From positions 124,001-188,000 of the forward strand of contig NZ_OOHJ01000005.1 of assembly GCF_900323885.1 (NCBI RefSeq): 64,000 nucleotides of DNA, given 5' to 3'. The notes beneath the pieces were generated by a model, which was not told the DNA's origin, did no database searches, and saw only the letters and a list, made by a program, of their open reading frames with translations. The position numbers were made by a program, and so were the translations under genes. Source of the stretch: [Actinomadura] parvosata subsp. kistnae. Lineage in GTDB: Bacteria > Actinomycetota > Actinomycetes > Streptosporangiales > Streptosporangiaceae. Positions 17,693 through 26,814 of this stretch are shown here, piece after piece (within the stretch, counting starts at the first letter, position 1; each line of letters opens with the position of its first letter).

Positions 17693-17809
17693 GCGGGAGG
17701 CGCGCCATGGACGAGAAACTCGGCGTGCCCGTGACCGCCTCCGGCCGGCGGCTCCGTGCGTCTCCACGCGCTCCTCCAGCATGACCCTCGCATGGCTCTA
17801 GTTGGAAAC
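17693..17809. other. Junction region without a convincing gene
   Basis: These 117 bases separate the isochorismatase gene from the right Zur box. A 25-codon ORF opens at ATG 17707, but it resembles nothing known and stops within the region; another frame is open across it. It may be a broken 3' remnant next to a rearrangement point. Confidence 0.4.
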
Positions 17810-17831
17810 GACAACGGTTTTCATTGTAGAG
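17810..17831. promoter_or_regulatory. Zur-type operator, right copy of the 22-bp direct repeat
   Basis: Identical to 121-142. A TAGAGT -10 box (17827-17832) partly inside the repeat ends eight bases before ATG 17841, so aztB is probably leaderless. Zur binding would cover this box. The minus-strand TACAAT box is also kept, although no leftward zinc gene follows it here. Confidence 0.7.
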
Positions 17832-17840
17832 TCCTGGCGC

Positions 17841-18674
17841 ATGGACTGGTTGTTCGATCCCTTTCAGGTGTCATTTGTCCGGCAAGCGCTCTGGGCCGGC
17901 GTCCTCGTGTCGCTGCTCTGCGCGCTCGCCGGCACGTGGGTGGTGCTGCGCGGCATGGCCTTCCTGGGCGACGCGATGTCGCACGGGATGCTCCTCGGCG
18001 TGGCGCTCGCCTCCATGGCGGGGGTCGACATCCTGATCGGCGCGCTGCTCAGCGCGGGCGGCATGGCGTACGGGGTGAGCGTCCTGGGCCGCTCCGCCCG
18101 CCTGTCGCAGGACACCGGGATCGGGCTGCTGTTCGCGGGGATGTTGTCCCTGGGCGTCATCGTGGTCTCGCACTCCCGGTCGTTCGCGGTGGACCTGACC
18201 GGGTTCCTGTTCGGCGACGTGCTGGCGGTCACGGGGGAGGACCTGGCGGGGCTCGGCGTGGCGCTCGCGGTCACGGCCGTGGTCGCGGCGCTCGGGCACC
18301 GGCCGTTCGTGGCGCTCGCCTTCGACCCGCGCAAGGCGCACACGCTGGGGATGCGGCCGGGGGTGGCGCACGTCCTGCTGCTGGGGCTGGTCACGCTGGC
18401 GATCGTGGCGTCGTTCCACATCGTCGGGACGCTGCTGGTGTTCGGCCTGCTGATCGGGCCGCCGGCCGCCGCCGCGCTGTGGGCGCGGCGCATCCCGACG
18501 ATCATGCTGGGGGCGGCGCTGCTCGGCATCGTCTCGACCGTGGCCGGGCTGATCGTGTCCTGGTACGCGGCCACCGCCGCCGGCGCCACCATCGCCGCCG
18601 TGGCCGTGGGGCTGTTCTTCCTGTCGGCGCTCGGCGACTTCCTGCGCCGCCGTCCCCTGGCGGTGGCCCGGTGA
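17841..18674 (+). CDS. aztB: Zinc ABC transporter permease (AztB/ZnuB family)
   Basis: A 277-residue ABC-3 type permease with eight or nine hydrophobic helices. Typical blocks are GTWVVLRGMAFLGDAMSHGML (about residues 34-54) and HTLGMRPGVAHVLLL, followed by the late FHIVGTLLVFGLLIGPPAAA motif of zinc/manganese permeases. ATG 17841 begins MDWLFDPFQ, the usual start of this family; upstream codons belong to the operator. It overlaps the next gene by four bases. With AztA, encoded at the left edge, it would form the zinc channel in the membrane. Confidence 0.85.
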   Translation: MDWLFDPFQVSFVRQALWAGVLVSLLCALAGTWVVLRGMAFLGDAMSHGMLLGVALASMAGVDILIGALLSAGGMAYGVSVLGRSARLSQDTGIGLLFAGMLSLGVIVVSHSRSFAVDLTGFLFGDVLAVTGEDLAGLGVALAVTAVVAALGHRPFVALAFDPRKAHTLGMRPGVAHVLLLGLVTLAIVASFHIVGTLLVFGLLIGPPAAAALWARRIPTIMLGAALLGIVSTVAGLIVSWYAATAAGATIAAVAVGLFFLSALGDFLRRRPLAVAR

Positions 18675-19819
18675 GCAGGGCGATCGCGATCCTCACGGCG
18701 GGGATCCTGCTGGCGGGCTGCGCGCAGAAAGGCGGCGCGGCCGAGCCGGCGCAGACCCCGCACGGGTACGTCGAGGGGGCCGAGGAGACGGCCGAGCCGC
18801 AGCTCCGCCTCGTCCTGTCCGACGGCGAGACGGGCCAGGCCCACGTGCTCGACCCGGTGACCGGCCGGACCACCAAGCTCCCTGCCGCGAAGGTGCGGGC
18901 GATCGAGGGGACCGGCCGCTACGCCTTCCTCACCACGGCCCAGGGCACGCTCCAAGTGATCGACAGCGGCGGCTGGACCGTCGACCACGGCGACCACGTG
19001 CACTACTACCGGGCCCCCGCCCGCGACCTCGGCACGATCGCCGGCCGCCCGCCGTACGAGGTGACCGGTGACGCGGCGATCACCGCCGTCCGCTCCGGCG
19101 ACGGCACGGTCACGCTGCTCGACCGCACCCGCCTGGACCGGGGCGAACGGGCCGAGACGGGCCGGTTGACGGCCGACGCCGTCGTCCCGTACGGGGAGCG
19201 GCTGCTGGTCGCGCAGGACGGCGCCGTCCAGGTCAGGCCCAGGACCGGCGAGCCCGGCAGCGAGGTCGGGACGTGCGCGGACCCGGCCGGAACGGCGGTC
19301 ACCCGGCGCGGCGTGGTCCTCGGCTGCGCCGACGGCGCCCTCCTGGTCACCGAGCGGAACGGCACCTTCGAGAGCGAGAAGATCCGCTACCCGCGCGGGA
19401 CCACGGAGGCCGGGCGCGCGCGGGCGTTCCTGCACCGCCCCGGCAGCTCCACGCTGGCGGCGAAGGCCGGCGACCAGGGCGTCTGGGTGCTCGACGTGAC
19501 CGCCGCGACGTGGCGGCTGCTGCGCACGGGCCCCGTCCTCGCGGTGAACGCCACCGGCGACGACACCCCGGTCCTGTCCCTCACCAGGGACGGCGTCCTG
19601 CGCGCGCACGACCCGCGCACCGGCAAGCAGACGGCCAGGACGAAACTGCTCACCGCACCGGCGGCCACGGCGGCCATCCACGTGGACACCGCCCGCGCCT
19701 ACGTCAACGACCCGGCGGCCAAGGCCGTCCACGAGATCGACTACAACGACGGCCTGCGCCGCGCCAGAACGCTCACCACGGACCTCGCACCCGCCCACCT
19801 GACGGAGACCGGCCGATGA
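18671..19819 (+). CDS. aztD: AztD-like zinc metallochaperone lipoprotein, copy 1
   Basis: A 382-residue exported beta-propeller lipoprotein. The signal peptide ends in the lipobox LLAGC (Cys near residue 17). The propeller region has the His-rich DHGDHVHYYRAPA loop (about residues 105-117) characteristic of AztD, which hands zinc to AztC outside the membrane. Repeated blades such as LRLVLSDGETGQAHVLDP follow. GTG 18671 overlaps the aztB stop, and the aztC ATG overlaps its own stop, so the genes are translationally coupled. The order B-D-C-D differs from the ABCD order of the first described system. Confidence 0.8.
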   Translation: MSRAIAILTAGILLAGCAQKGGAAEPAQTPHGYVEGAEETAEPQLRLVLSDGETGQAHVLDPVTGRTTKLPAAKVRAIEGTGRYAFLTTAQGTLQVIDSGGWTVDHGDHVHYYRAPARDLGTIAGRPPYEVTGDAAITAVRSGDGTVTLLDRTRLDRGERAETGRLTADAVVPYGERLLVAQDGAVQVRPRTGEPGSEVGTCADPAGTAVTRRGVVLGCADGALLVTERNGTFESEKIRYPRGTTEAGRARAFLHRPGSSTLAAKAGDQGVWVLDVTAATWRLLRTGPVLAVNATGDDTPVLSLTRDGVLRAHDPRTGKQTARTKLLTAPAATAAIHVDTARAYVNDPAAKAVHEIDYNDGLRRARTLTTDLAPAHLTETGR

Positions 19820-20724
19820 GGGCGCTGCTCGGCCTGCTGGCGGCGCTCGCCCTGGCGGCCACCGGCTGCGCGGCCACCGGCGCGTCCCCGCCCCGGGTGG
19901 TGGTCACCACCGACATCCTCGGCGACGTCACCAAGGCCGTGGTCGGCGGCCAGGCCGAGGTGACCGTGCTGATGCGGCCCGACTCCGACCCCCACTCCTT
20001 CGGCGTCTCCGCGCGGGAGGCCGCCCGGATCGAGACCGCCGACCTGATCGTCTACAACGGGCTCGGCCTGGAGGAAGGCGTGCTACGCAACGTCGAGGCC
20101 GCCCGGCGGGCCGGCGTGCCCGCGCTGGCCGTGGCGGAGGGCGTCGACCCGATCGCGTTCACCGCCGACGAGACGGCCGGGCAGCCCGACCCGCACTTCT
20201 GGACCGACCCGGCCCGCATGGCCAAGGCCGTGGACCTCATCGCCGGCCAGGTCGTCGCGCACGTGGACGGCGTGGACGCCGCCGCCGTACGGGCCTCCGC
20301 GGCCGCGTACCGGCAGCAGGTCGAGCGGCTCGACGCCTGGGTCGGGCAGCAGGTCGCCACCCTCCCGGCCGGGGCCCGCCGCCTGGTCACCAACCATCAC
20401 GTCTTCGGCTACTTCGCCCGCCGCTACGGCTTCCAGGTGGTCGGCGCCGTGATCCCCAGCGGCACCACGCTGGCCTCGCCCAGCGCGTCGGACCTGAAGT
20501 CGCTCAGCGACGCGATCCGGCGCACCGGCGTCAAGGCCGTCTTCGCCGACTCCGCCCAGCCCGACCGGCTCGCCCGGGTGCTCGCCTCGGAGGCGGGGGT
20601 GGACGTCAAGGTCGTCCCCCTGTTCTCGGAGTCGCTGAGCCGCAGGTCGCCGGGCGCGGCCACGTACCTGGAGATGGTCCGCAGCAACACCACAGCCATC
20701 GTCGACGGCCTCGACGGCCGCTGA
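19816..20724 (+). CDS. aztC: Zinc ABC transporter substrate-binding lipoprotein (AztC-like)
   Basis: A 302-residue cluster A-I binding protein. The lipobox ATGC places the lipidated Cys near residue 18. The probable zinc ligands are His in DSDPHSFG (about 60), His in QPDPHFW (about 127), His in TNHHVFGYF (about 194) and Asp in VFADSAQ (about 261). There is no long His-rich loop, which fits AztC, a protein that takes zinc from the AztD chaperone. ATG 19816 shares bases with the preceding TGA. Confidence 0.85.
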   Translation: MRALLGLLAALALAATGCAATGASPPRVVVTTDILGDVTKAVVGGQAEVTVLMRPDSDPHSFGVSAREAARIETADLIVYNGLGLEEGVLRNVEAARRAGVPALAVAEGVDPIAFTADETAGQPDPHFWTDPARMAKAVDLIAGQVVAHVDGVDAAAVRASAAAYRQQVERLDAWVGQQVATLPAGARRLVTNHHVFGYFARRYGFQVVGAVIPSGTTLASPSASDLKSLSDAIRRTGVKAVFADSAQPDRLARVLASEAGVDVKVVPLFSESLSRRSPGAATYLEMVRSNTTAIVDGLDGR

Positions 20725-20751
20725 AACCGCTACAGAAAGGCGCACCACACC

Positions 20752-21948
20752 ATGACCCGGACCGCCGCCGCCCCCGCGGCGCTGCTCGCCGCCGCCCTCC
20801 TGCTCACCGCCTGCGGGAGCGGGCAGGAGCCCGCGACGCGGGCGGCCGCACCCGCCGCCCAGTCTGCCACGCCGGCGCCCGCCGCCCAGCCCTCGACGAC
20901 GGTGACGGCCCCCCTCGTGCTGACCCACGACGGCGGCCTGTACGTCCTCGACGGGCAGAGCCTGGAGCTGGTCAAGGACCTCCCCCTGCCGGGATACAAC
21001 CGCGTCAACCCGGCGGGGGACGACCGGCACGTGCTCGTCTCCACCGCGACCGGCTTCCGCGTCCTCGACGCCGCCTCCGCCACGCTCAAGGACGACGAGT
21101 TCAAGGGCTCGAAGCCGGGCCACGTGGTGCGGCACGCCGGCACCACCGCCCTGTTCGCCGACGGCACCGGCGAGGTCACCCTGTTCGACCCCGACGAGCT
21201 GGCCGCCGGCCTGCCCAAGGGCGAGGTGTACCGGGCCGCCACGGCGCACCACGGCGTCGCCATCCAGCTGGAGAACGGCGAGCTCGTCGTCACCCTCGGC
21301 ACCGAGGAGAAGCGCACCGGCATCCTCGTCCTGGACAAGGACCGCAAGGAGATCACCCGCAGCGAGGACTGCCCCGGCGTGCACGGCGAGGCCACCGCCC
21401 AGGACGAGGCCGTCGTGCTCGGCTGCGAGGACGGCGTCCTGCTCTACAGGAACGGCGAGATCACCAAGATCGACAGCCCTGACGAGTACGGCCGCATCGG
21501 CAACCAGGCCGGCTCCGACCTGTCCCCGATCGTCCTCGGCGACTACAAGAAGGACCCGGACGCCGAGCTGGAACGCCCCACCCGGATCTCCCTCATCGAC
21601 ACCAGGACCGGCACCCTCAAACTGGTCGACCTGGGCACCAGCTACACGTTCCGCTCCCTGGCCCGCGGCCCGCGCGGCGAAGCCCTCGTCCTCGGCACCG
21701 ACGGCGCCGTCCACGTCATCGACCCGGCCGCGGCCAAGGTCGTCAGGACCATCAAGGTGCTGGACGCCTGGAAGGAGCCCCTGGACTGGCAGCGGCCCCG
21801 CCCGAACATCTTCGTCCGCGACCAGGTCGTCTACGTCAGCGACCCGGAGGGCAAGAAGCTGCACGCGGTCGACTTCGCCTCCGGCAAGGTCACCAGGAGC
21901 ACGTCCCTGCCGCAGCTTCCGAACGAGCTCACCGGCGTCACGAGCTGA
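20752..21948 (+). CDS. AztD-like beta-propeller lipoprotein, copy 2
   Basis: A 398-residue lipoprotein with lipobox LLTAC (Cys near residue 21) followed by an Ala/Pro-rich linker and a propeller of AztD type. Blades include VLTHDGGLYVLDGQSLELV and RHVLVSTATGFRVLD. A GHVVRHAG segment supplies possible metal-binding His, but the DHGDH loop of copy 1 is missing, so zinc affinity may differ. It starts 27 bases after aztC and ends 6 bases before the convergent SARP gene. It is most likely a second, diverged zinc chaperone of the same importer. Confidence 0.7.
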   Translation: MTRTAAAPAALLAAALLLTACGSGQEPATRAAAPAAQSATPAPAAQPSTTVTAPLVLTHDGGLYVLDGQSLELVKDLPLPGYNRVNPAGDDRHVLVSTATGFRVLDAASATLKDDEFKGSKPGHVVRHAGTTALFADGTGEVTLFDPDELAAGLPKGEVYRAATAHHGVAIQLENGELVVTLGTEEKRTGILVLDKDRKEITRSEDCPGVHGEATAQDEAVVLGCEDGVLLYRNGEITKIDSPDEYGRIGNQAGSDLSPIVLGDYKKDPDAELERPTRISLIDTRTGTLKLVDLGTSYTFRSLARGPRGEALVLGTDGAVHVIDPAAAKVVRTIKVLDAWKEPLDWQRPRPNIFVRDQVVYVSDPEGKKLHAVDFASGKVTRSTSLPQLPNELTGVTS

Positions 21949-21954
21949 CCCGCC

Positions 21955-24348
21955 TCAGGGGGAGGCCGGGTCCACCTGCACCCGCCAGATCCCGCGCGGG
22001 TCGAGGAACGACGCCACCGTCCGGGCCAGCTGCCCGGCGTGCGTGACGAAGCCCGCCTCCGCCGCCCGGCGGGCCGCCGCCAGCAGCACCAGGTGCTCGG
22101 CGGTGAACCACGTCCGCGCCGCGCCCCGGTCGGCCGGCGACTCCGGCGTCACCAGCGGCAGGGCGGGGCGCAGGTCCGCGGGCAGGTCGTCGGTGCCCCG
22201 CCCCGGCCGCAGGATCCGGCCCGCCTGGTGGGCGCTGTGCAGGTAGTGGTCGAGCAGGCGGTGCAGGGTCGTCCGCCGCTCGTCCCGGCTGTCGTGCGCG
22301 TCGCTCAGCTCGCACGCGTACGCGCGGAGCAGCCCGTGGCAGGCGAACCGGCCGGGAACCCGCTCGCTGAGCATGCTCGTCCTGGCCAGCTCCGCCACCA
22401 GCGGGCGGGCGTCGGGCGGCGGCAGCCCCGCCAGGCTCGCGGCGGCGGCCGGGGTGAAGTCGGGGCCCGGATGCAGCCCGAGCAGCCGGAACAGGCGCGC
22501 CGCCGGCGGGGTGAGCCGCCGGTAGGACCAGGAGAACACCGCCCGCACGTCCGTCGCCTGCTCGCCTCCGTCGAACGGATCCAGCCGCGCGCGGGCCCCG
22601 CGCAGCTCGGCGGCCAGGGCGGCGAACGGCAGGCACGGGCCGGTGGCGACGCGGGCGGCGGCGATGGACAGGGCGAGCGGCAGCCGCCCGCAGTACGCGA
22701 CGATCTCGTCCAGCGCCGCCTCGCCAGGGCCGGTCGCCGCGCGGCCGGCGGACGAGCGCCGGGTGAGCAGCAGGCGGGCCGCCTCCTTCGGCAGCAGGTC
22801 GACGACGAACGCGTGCGCGCCCTCGACCGCCACCAGGCCCGTGAGCCGATCCCGGCTGGTCACCACGGCGAGACAGCCGGGCGCGCCGGGCAGCAGCGGG
22901 CGGACCTGCTCGGCGTCGAGGGCGTTGTCGAGCACGATCAGCATCCGGCGGCCCGCCAGCAGGCTCCGGAGCAGCGCGGCCCGCGCGTGCAGGCCGGCGG
23001 GGACCTGGTCCGGCTTGATCGCGAACGCCTCCAGGAACCCCTGGATCGCCTCCGCCGCCTCCATCGCCGTCACCGTCGGGCCGAAGCCGCGCAGGTTCAC
23101 GTACAGCTGACCGTCGGGGAACCGGTCGCGAATGCGGTGCGCCCAGTGCAGCGCCAGCGCGGTCTTCCCGACGCCCGCCATGCCGGTGAGCACCACGGCG
23201 CCGCTGTGGTCGTGGCCGTCGGCGAGCAACGCGTCCAGCCGCTCCAGCTCCGCCTCCCTGCCGACGAACCGCGGCACGTCGTGCGGAAGCTGCGCGGGCG
23301 TCAGCCACGGACGCGCCACCCGCCGCCCCCTCCCCGCCGCACCGGCCTCCGCGCCGCCGGTTCCTGAGCCGCTGGTCGCGGTGCCGTTCGCCGCCGTGCT
23401 GCGCGCAGTGGCGCGGCGGCGGCCTGCCGAGGGCTTCCGTGTCTCGTCGGGCGGGTGGTGCGGTGCCGGGGCGGGACGCGGCGGCGAGACGATGGGGAGG
23501 ACCTCCGGCTGGGACGGGGGAGCGGAGAGGGTCATGAGGTCGGGGTCGGCGGCGAGGATGCGCTGGTGGAGGCCCTGGAGCAGGGCGCCCGGCTCGACGC
23601 CCAGCTCCTCGCGGAGCCGCCGCCGCGCGTCATGGAAGGCCGCCAGCGCCTCACCCTGGCGCCCGGACCGGTACAGGGCCAGCATGAGCAGGCCGTGCAG
23701 CCGCTCGCGCAACGGATGGTGGGCCACGAGCCAGCGCAGCTCGGCGACGAGGTCGGCCTGACTGCCCACCGCCGTGTCGAGCGGGGTGCCGGGCCCCGCG
23801 AGCGCCAGGTCCACCTCCATGCAGTCCTCGATCGCGCCGACCCGCCGCTCGTCGAGCTGGTCCCGCATCATGTCGACGAACGGGCTGCCCAGCCCGTCGC
23901 ACACCGGCCCCCGCCACAGCCGCAGCGCCTCGTGGAAGGCGTGTGAGGCGAGCCGCAGGTCACCGGCGCAGCGCGCCTCCCTGGCGCGGCGGACCTCCTG
24001 CTCGAACACCTCCAGGTCCAGCCCGCCCGAGGGCACGCGCAGCACGTACCCGGCCTCGGTCCAGGCCAGCGTCCCGGACGGCGCCCGCCCGCGCCGGCCC
24101 GGCTCCAGCCCGGCGCGCAGGCTCGACATGTGCTTCTGCAGCAGGTTCACGGCGTACGCGGGGACGCGGCCGCCCCACAGCTCGTCGATGAGCCTGTCGC
24201 GGCTCACCGGCCGGTTGGCGTGCAGCAGCAGGACGGCCAAGGCGACCCGCTGCCGGCCGGACCCCAGGGTCAGGGTGTCGCGCGCCCGCCACGCGCGCAG
24301 CGGCCCCAGCACCTCGAATCGGACATCCTCTCCATGTCCTTCGGACAT
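21955..24348 (-). CDS. SARP/AfsR-type transcriptional regulator with NB-ARC domain
   Basis: A 797-residue regulator. Residues 8-100 form the OmpR-like DNA-binding domain (EVLGPLRAW, VALAVLLLHANRPVSRDRLI). Residues 105-255 are the bacterial transcriptional activation (BTAD) domain ending RRRLREELGVEPG. A Pro/Ala-rich linker follows to about 350. An NB-ARC ATPase then has Walker A LTGMAGVGKTALA (about 396) and Walker B RMLIVLDNA (about 480). The C-terminal helical region ends without clear TPR units. Such proteins activate antibiotic genes. It is divergent from the peptide locus beginning at 24733 and is the best candidate for its activator. A palindrome, AACACgaGTGTT (24366-24377), lies just upstream of its start. 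Confidence 0.85.
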   Translation of the reverse strand: MSEGHGEDVRFEVLGPLRAWRARDTLTLGSGRQRVALAVLLLHANRPVSRDRLIDELWGGRVPAYAVNLLQKHMSSLRAGLEPGRRGRAPSGTLAWTEAGYVLRVPSGGLDLEVFEQEVRRAREARCAGDLRLASHAFHEALRLWRGPVCDGLGSPFVDMMRDQLDERRVGAIEDCMEVDLALAGPGTPLDTAVGSQADLVAELRWLVAHHPLRERLHGLLMLALYRSGRQGEALAAFHDARRRLREELGVEPGALLQGLHQRILAADPDLMTLSAPPSQPEVLPIVSPPRPAPAPHHPPDETRKPSAGRRRATARSTAANGTATSGSGTGGAEAGAAGRGRRVARPWLTPAQLPHDVPRFVGREAELERLDALLADGHDHSGAVVLTGMAGVGKTALALHWAHRIRDRFPDGQLYVNLRGFGPTVTAMEAAEAIQGFLEAFAIKPDQVPAGLHARAALLRSLLAGRRMLIVLDNALDAEQVRPLLPGAPGCLAVVTSRDRLTGLVAVEGAHAFVVDLLPKEAARLLLTRRSSAGRAATGPGEAALDEIVAYCGRLPLALSIAAARVATGPCLPFAALAAELRGARARLDPFDGGEQATDVRAVFSWSYRRLTPPAARLFRLLGLHPGPDFTPAAAASLAGLPPPDARPLVAELARTSMLSERVPGRFACHGLLRAYACELSDAHDSRDERRTTLHRLLDHYLHSAHQAGRILRPGRGTDDLPADLRPALPLVTPESPADRGAARTWFTAEHLVLLAAARRAAEAGFVTHAGQLARTVASFLDPRGIWRVQVDPASP

Positions 24349-24732
24349 CCCGCCTCCTCAGAAGTAACACGAGTGTTGCTGTCCGCGAGGTGTGGCCGGA
24401 CCGTCCCGGTCTTGATCCGCCGGGAACGCCCCCTCATTCGTCGTGCGGCGGGACGGGGATGACGCCCGACGGTCCGAATTCATGACATGTCGGAAATTTC
24501 CAGCCCCGAGCCCCTTTCCAGCGCTTTGACCAGCGCCCTTTCCTGCGATGCCCCAGAAAGTCCTCCAGCGACAGGTCCAGGACGCATTCCAGGACGCGCT
24601 CCAGGATGCCGGCCGGTGCGGCGACCAGCGGCGGGTCCAGCGGCGGGTCCAGCGACCGTTCCAGACCCCGCGGCGAAGCTTCGGTGGCAGCGGGACGCAC
24701 CCAGCCGGCACGGCGACGGAGGGAGCCGGACA
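24349..24732. repeat. Divergent control region with a 12-bp-period repeat array
   Basis: Between the SARP gene and the peptidase gene, CCAG recurs at 24553, 24565, 24577, 24589, 24601, 24625, 24637, 24649 and 24661, with CCGG at 24613. This is exact 12-base phasing over ten units. Two or three earlier units (24518, 24530, 24542) are one base out of phase. Typical units are CCAGGACGCGCT and CCAGCGGCGGGT. Short ORFs cross it on both strands and encode four-residue repeats, but none has a convincing start. It could be a regulator-binding array or a minisatellite. Confidence 0.6.
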
Positions 24733-26814
24733 GTGTCCGAGGTCACGAGGTCTTCGGGAGTCATGGACACGAGCATCGTGCCGGCGCGGCGGGACGACGT
24801 TCGGGAGGTGCTCGGCGGCCGTGAGGTGGCCGACCCGTACCGGTGGCTGGAGGACCCCGGCACGCCGGAGACCCGCGACTGGCTGGCGGCGCAGGCCGAC
24901 CTCTTCGCCAGGGCGCGGGACGGCTGGCCGGCCGGCGGCTGGTTCCGCGAGCTGCGGCAGCTCACCTCGTTCGAGCGGCTGTCGGTGCCCCAGTGGCGGG
25001 GCGGGCGGGCCTTCTACACGTGCCTGCGTCCCGGCGCGGAGCATCACGCGCTCATGGTCAGGGACGCCGGAGGCGACCGCGCGCTGTTCGAGCCGGACAG
25101 CGCGGACCCGGAGCGGCGCACGGTGCTGGGGTTCTGGTCCGCCTCCGCCGACGGCCGGTTGATGGCCTACCAGACGGCGGTGGGCGGGTCCGAGCGGTTC
25201 ACGCTGCGGGTCCTGGACGTGGACACCGGGACGAACGTTGACGAACCCATCACGGGCTGCCGGTACTCGGCGGTCGCGTGGCTGCCGGGCAGGGACGCGT
25301 TCTACTACACGCGCCACGACGAGGACGAACGCTCCGGCCCCCGGCTCTGCCTGCACCGCGTGGGGAAGCCGGCCGACGCGGACGCGGTGGTCTTCGGCGG
25401 CGGCGCCGACCGCACGGCTGAGGTGGACGCGCTGGTGGGGGCGGACGGGCGGCTGCTGGTCGTCCAGGTGGCCTCCGGCCTGTCGGCGGCCAACGACGTC
25501 TGGGTGGCCGACCTGCGCGAGGCCCCGATCGAGCGGCCCGCCCTGCGCCGGCTGCCGCTGCCCGAGGACGGCTGGACCTCGGCCTGGCCGGCCCAGGACG
25601 GCCGCCTGTACCTGCTGACCGACGCCGGCGCCCCCCGAGGCCGCCTCCTCGTGACCGGCCTCTCACAGGAGCCGCACACGCTGATACCCGAGGACCCGGA
25701 GGCGGTGCTGGACGGGTTCGCGGTGCTCGACGGCCTGCTGCTGGTCCACTGGACGACCGCCGGCCACGCCACCGTGACCCGCCACGACCCGGCCACCGGC
25801 CGCCTCCTCGGCGAGGTCGAGCTGCCCGGCCGCGGCATCGTCACCGAGCTGGCGCCCGGCGGCCAGGGTGACGAGGCGTGGTTCGAGTACTCCGACCGCG
25901 TCACGCCCGAGACCGTCTACCGCTACGACGCCGGCACCGGCGCGAGCACGGCGTGGCGCCGCCGCCCCGCCCCGGTCACCCCGCCGGTGACCGCGTCCGA
26001 GACGGTCTGCCGCGCACCGGACGGCACCCCCGTACGGATCCTCCTGCTCGCCCCTTCCTGGCACCGGGCGGGCCCGCTGCCCACGATCCTTGAGGGGTAC
26101 GGCGCCTTCGGGGAGCCGCGCGTCGCCGACTACTACGCCGCGGCCCTGGCGTGGGCCGGGCGGGGCGGCCTGTTCGCGGTGGCGTGCGTGCGCGGCGGGG
26201 GCGAGGGCGGCGAGGCGTGGCACCAGGCCGGCCGCCGCGAGCACAAGCAGCGCGGCATCGACGACTTCATCGCCGCCGCCGACCACCTGGTGGCCGCCGG
26301 GCACAGCACCCGCGACGCGCTGGGAGCGTTCGGGACCAGCGCGGGCGGCCTGCTCGTGGGCGCGGCGATGACGCAGCGCCCGGAGCTCTTCCCGGCGGTC
26401 GCGTGCACGGCGCCGCTCCTCGACATGGCCCGCTACGAGCTGACGGGGCTCGGCGAGTACTGGCGCGAGGAGTTCGGCAGCCGGGAGGACCCCGAGGAGC
26501 TGGGCTGGCTGCTCGGCTACTCGCCGTATCACCGGGTCGTGCCCGGCACCCCGTACCCGGCCGTCCTGCTGTCGGCGTTCGCGGAGGACACCCGCGTCGA
26601 TCCCCTGCACGCGCGGAAGATGACCGCCGCGCTGCAGTTCGCCACCACCTCGCCGCGCCCGGTGCTGCTGCGCCACGAGGCGGGCGCGGGGCACGGCGAG
26701 CGGGGACGCACGGGCCGGTTGTCCTACTTCTCCGACGTGCTCGCGTTCTTCGCCCACGAGCTGGGCCTCGCGAGCATCACCCCGACGGAACCGAGAGGAG
26801 GTGAACTTCCATGA
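24733..26814 (+). CDS. Prolyl oligopeptidase family serine peptidase (S9)
   Basis: A 693-residue cytoplasmic S9 peptidase. GTG 24733 has GGAGGG about ten bases upstream; ATG 24763 is an in-frame alternative with poor spacing. The N-terminal DPYRWLEDPGTPETRDWLAAQ block and propeller lead to the alpha/beta-hydrolase domain. The nucleophile is Ser in FGTSAGGLLVGAAM (about residue 535), the Asp is in AEDTRVDPLHARKM, and the His in GAGHGERGR. These enzymes cut short peptides after Pro or other small residues. Its stop overlaps the ATG of the first tiny peptide gene, so it is translationally tied to the precursor. A role in trimming or clearing the modified peptide is likely, but this is inference. 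Confidence 0.85.
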   Translation: MSEVTRSSGVMDTSIVPARRDDVREVLGGREVADPYRWLEDPGTPETRDWLAAQADLFARARDGWPAGGWFRELRQLTSFERLSVPQWRGGRAFYTCLRPGAEHHALMVRDAGGDRALFEPDSADPERRTVLGFWSASADGRLMAYQTAVGGSERFTLRVLDVDTGTNVDEPITGCRYSAVAWLPGRDAFYYTRHDEDERSGPRLCLHRVGKPADADAVVFGGGADRTAEVDALVGADGRLLVVQVASGLSAANDVWVADLREAPIERPALRRLPLPEDGWTSAWPAQDGRLYLLTDAGAPRGRLLVTGLSQEPHTLIPEDPEAVLDGFAVLDGLLLVHWTTAGHATVTRHDPATGRLLGEVELPGRGIVTELAPGGQGDEAWFEYSDRVTPETVYRYDAGTGASTAWRRRPAPVTPPVTASETVCRAPDGTPVRILLLAPSWHRAGPLPTILEGYGAFGEPRVADYYAAALAWAGRGGLFAVACVRGGGEGGEAWHQAGRREHKQRGIDDFIAAADHLVAAGHSTRDALGAFGTSAGGLLVGAAMTQRPELFPAVACTAPLLDMARYELTGLGEYWREEFGSREDPEELGWLLGYSPYHRVVPGTPYPAVLLSAFAEDTRVDPLHARKMTAALQFATTSPRPVLLRHEAGAGHGERGRTGRLSYFSDVLAFFAHELGLASITPTEPRGGELP

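Noticed and set aside
17707..17784. 25-codon ORF beside the right Zur box
   Set aside because: No ribosome site, no recognisable product; kept only as a possible remnant in the junction entry.
24434..24700. Minus-strand 88-codon ORF with four-residue repeats (LERS, LDPP, LERV)
   Set aside because: Its repeat character comes from the 12-bp array; both strands and another frame give similar repeats, and no ribosome site supports it.
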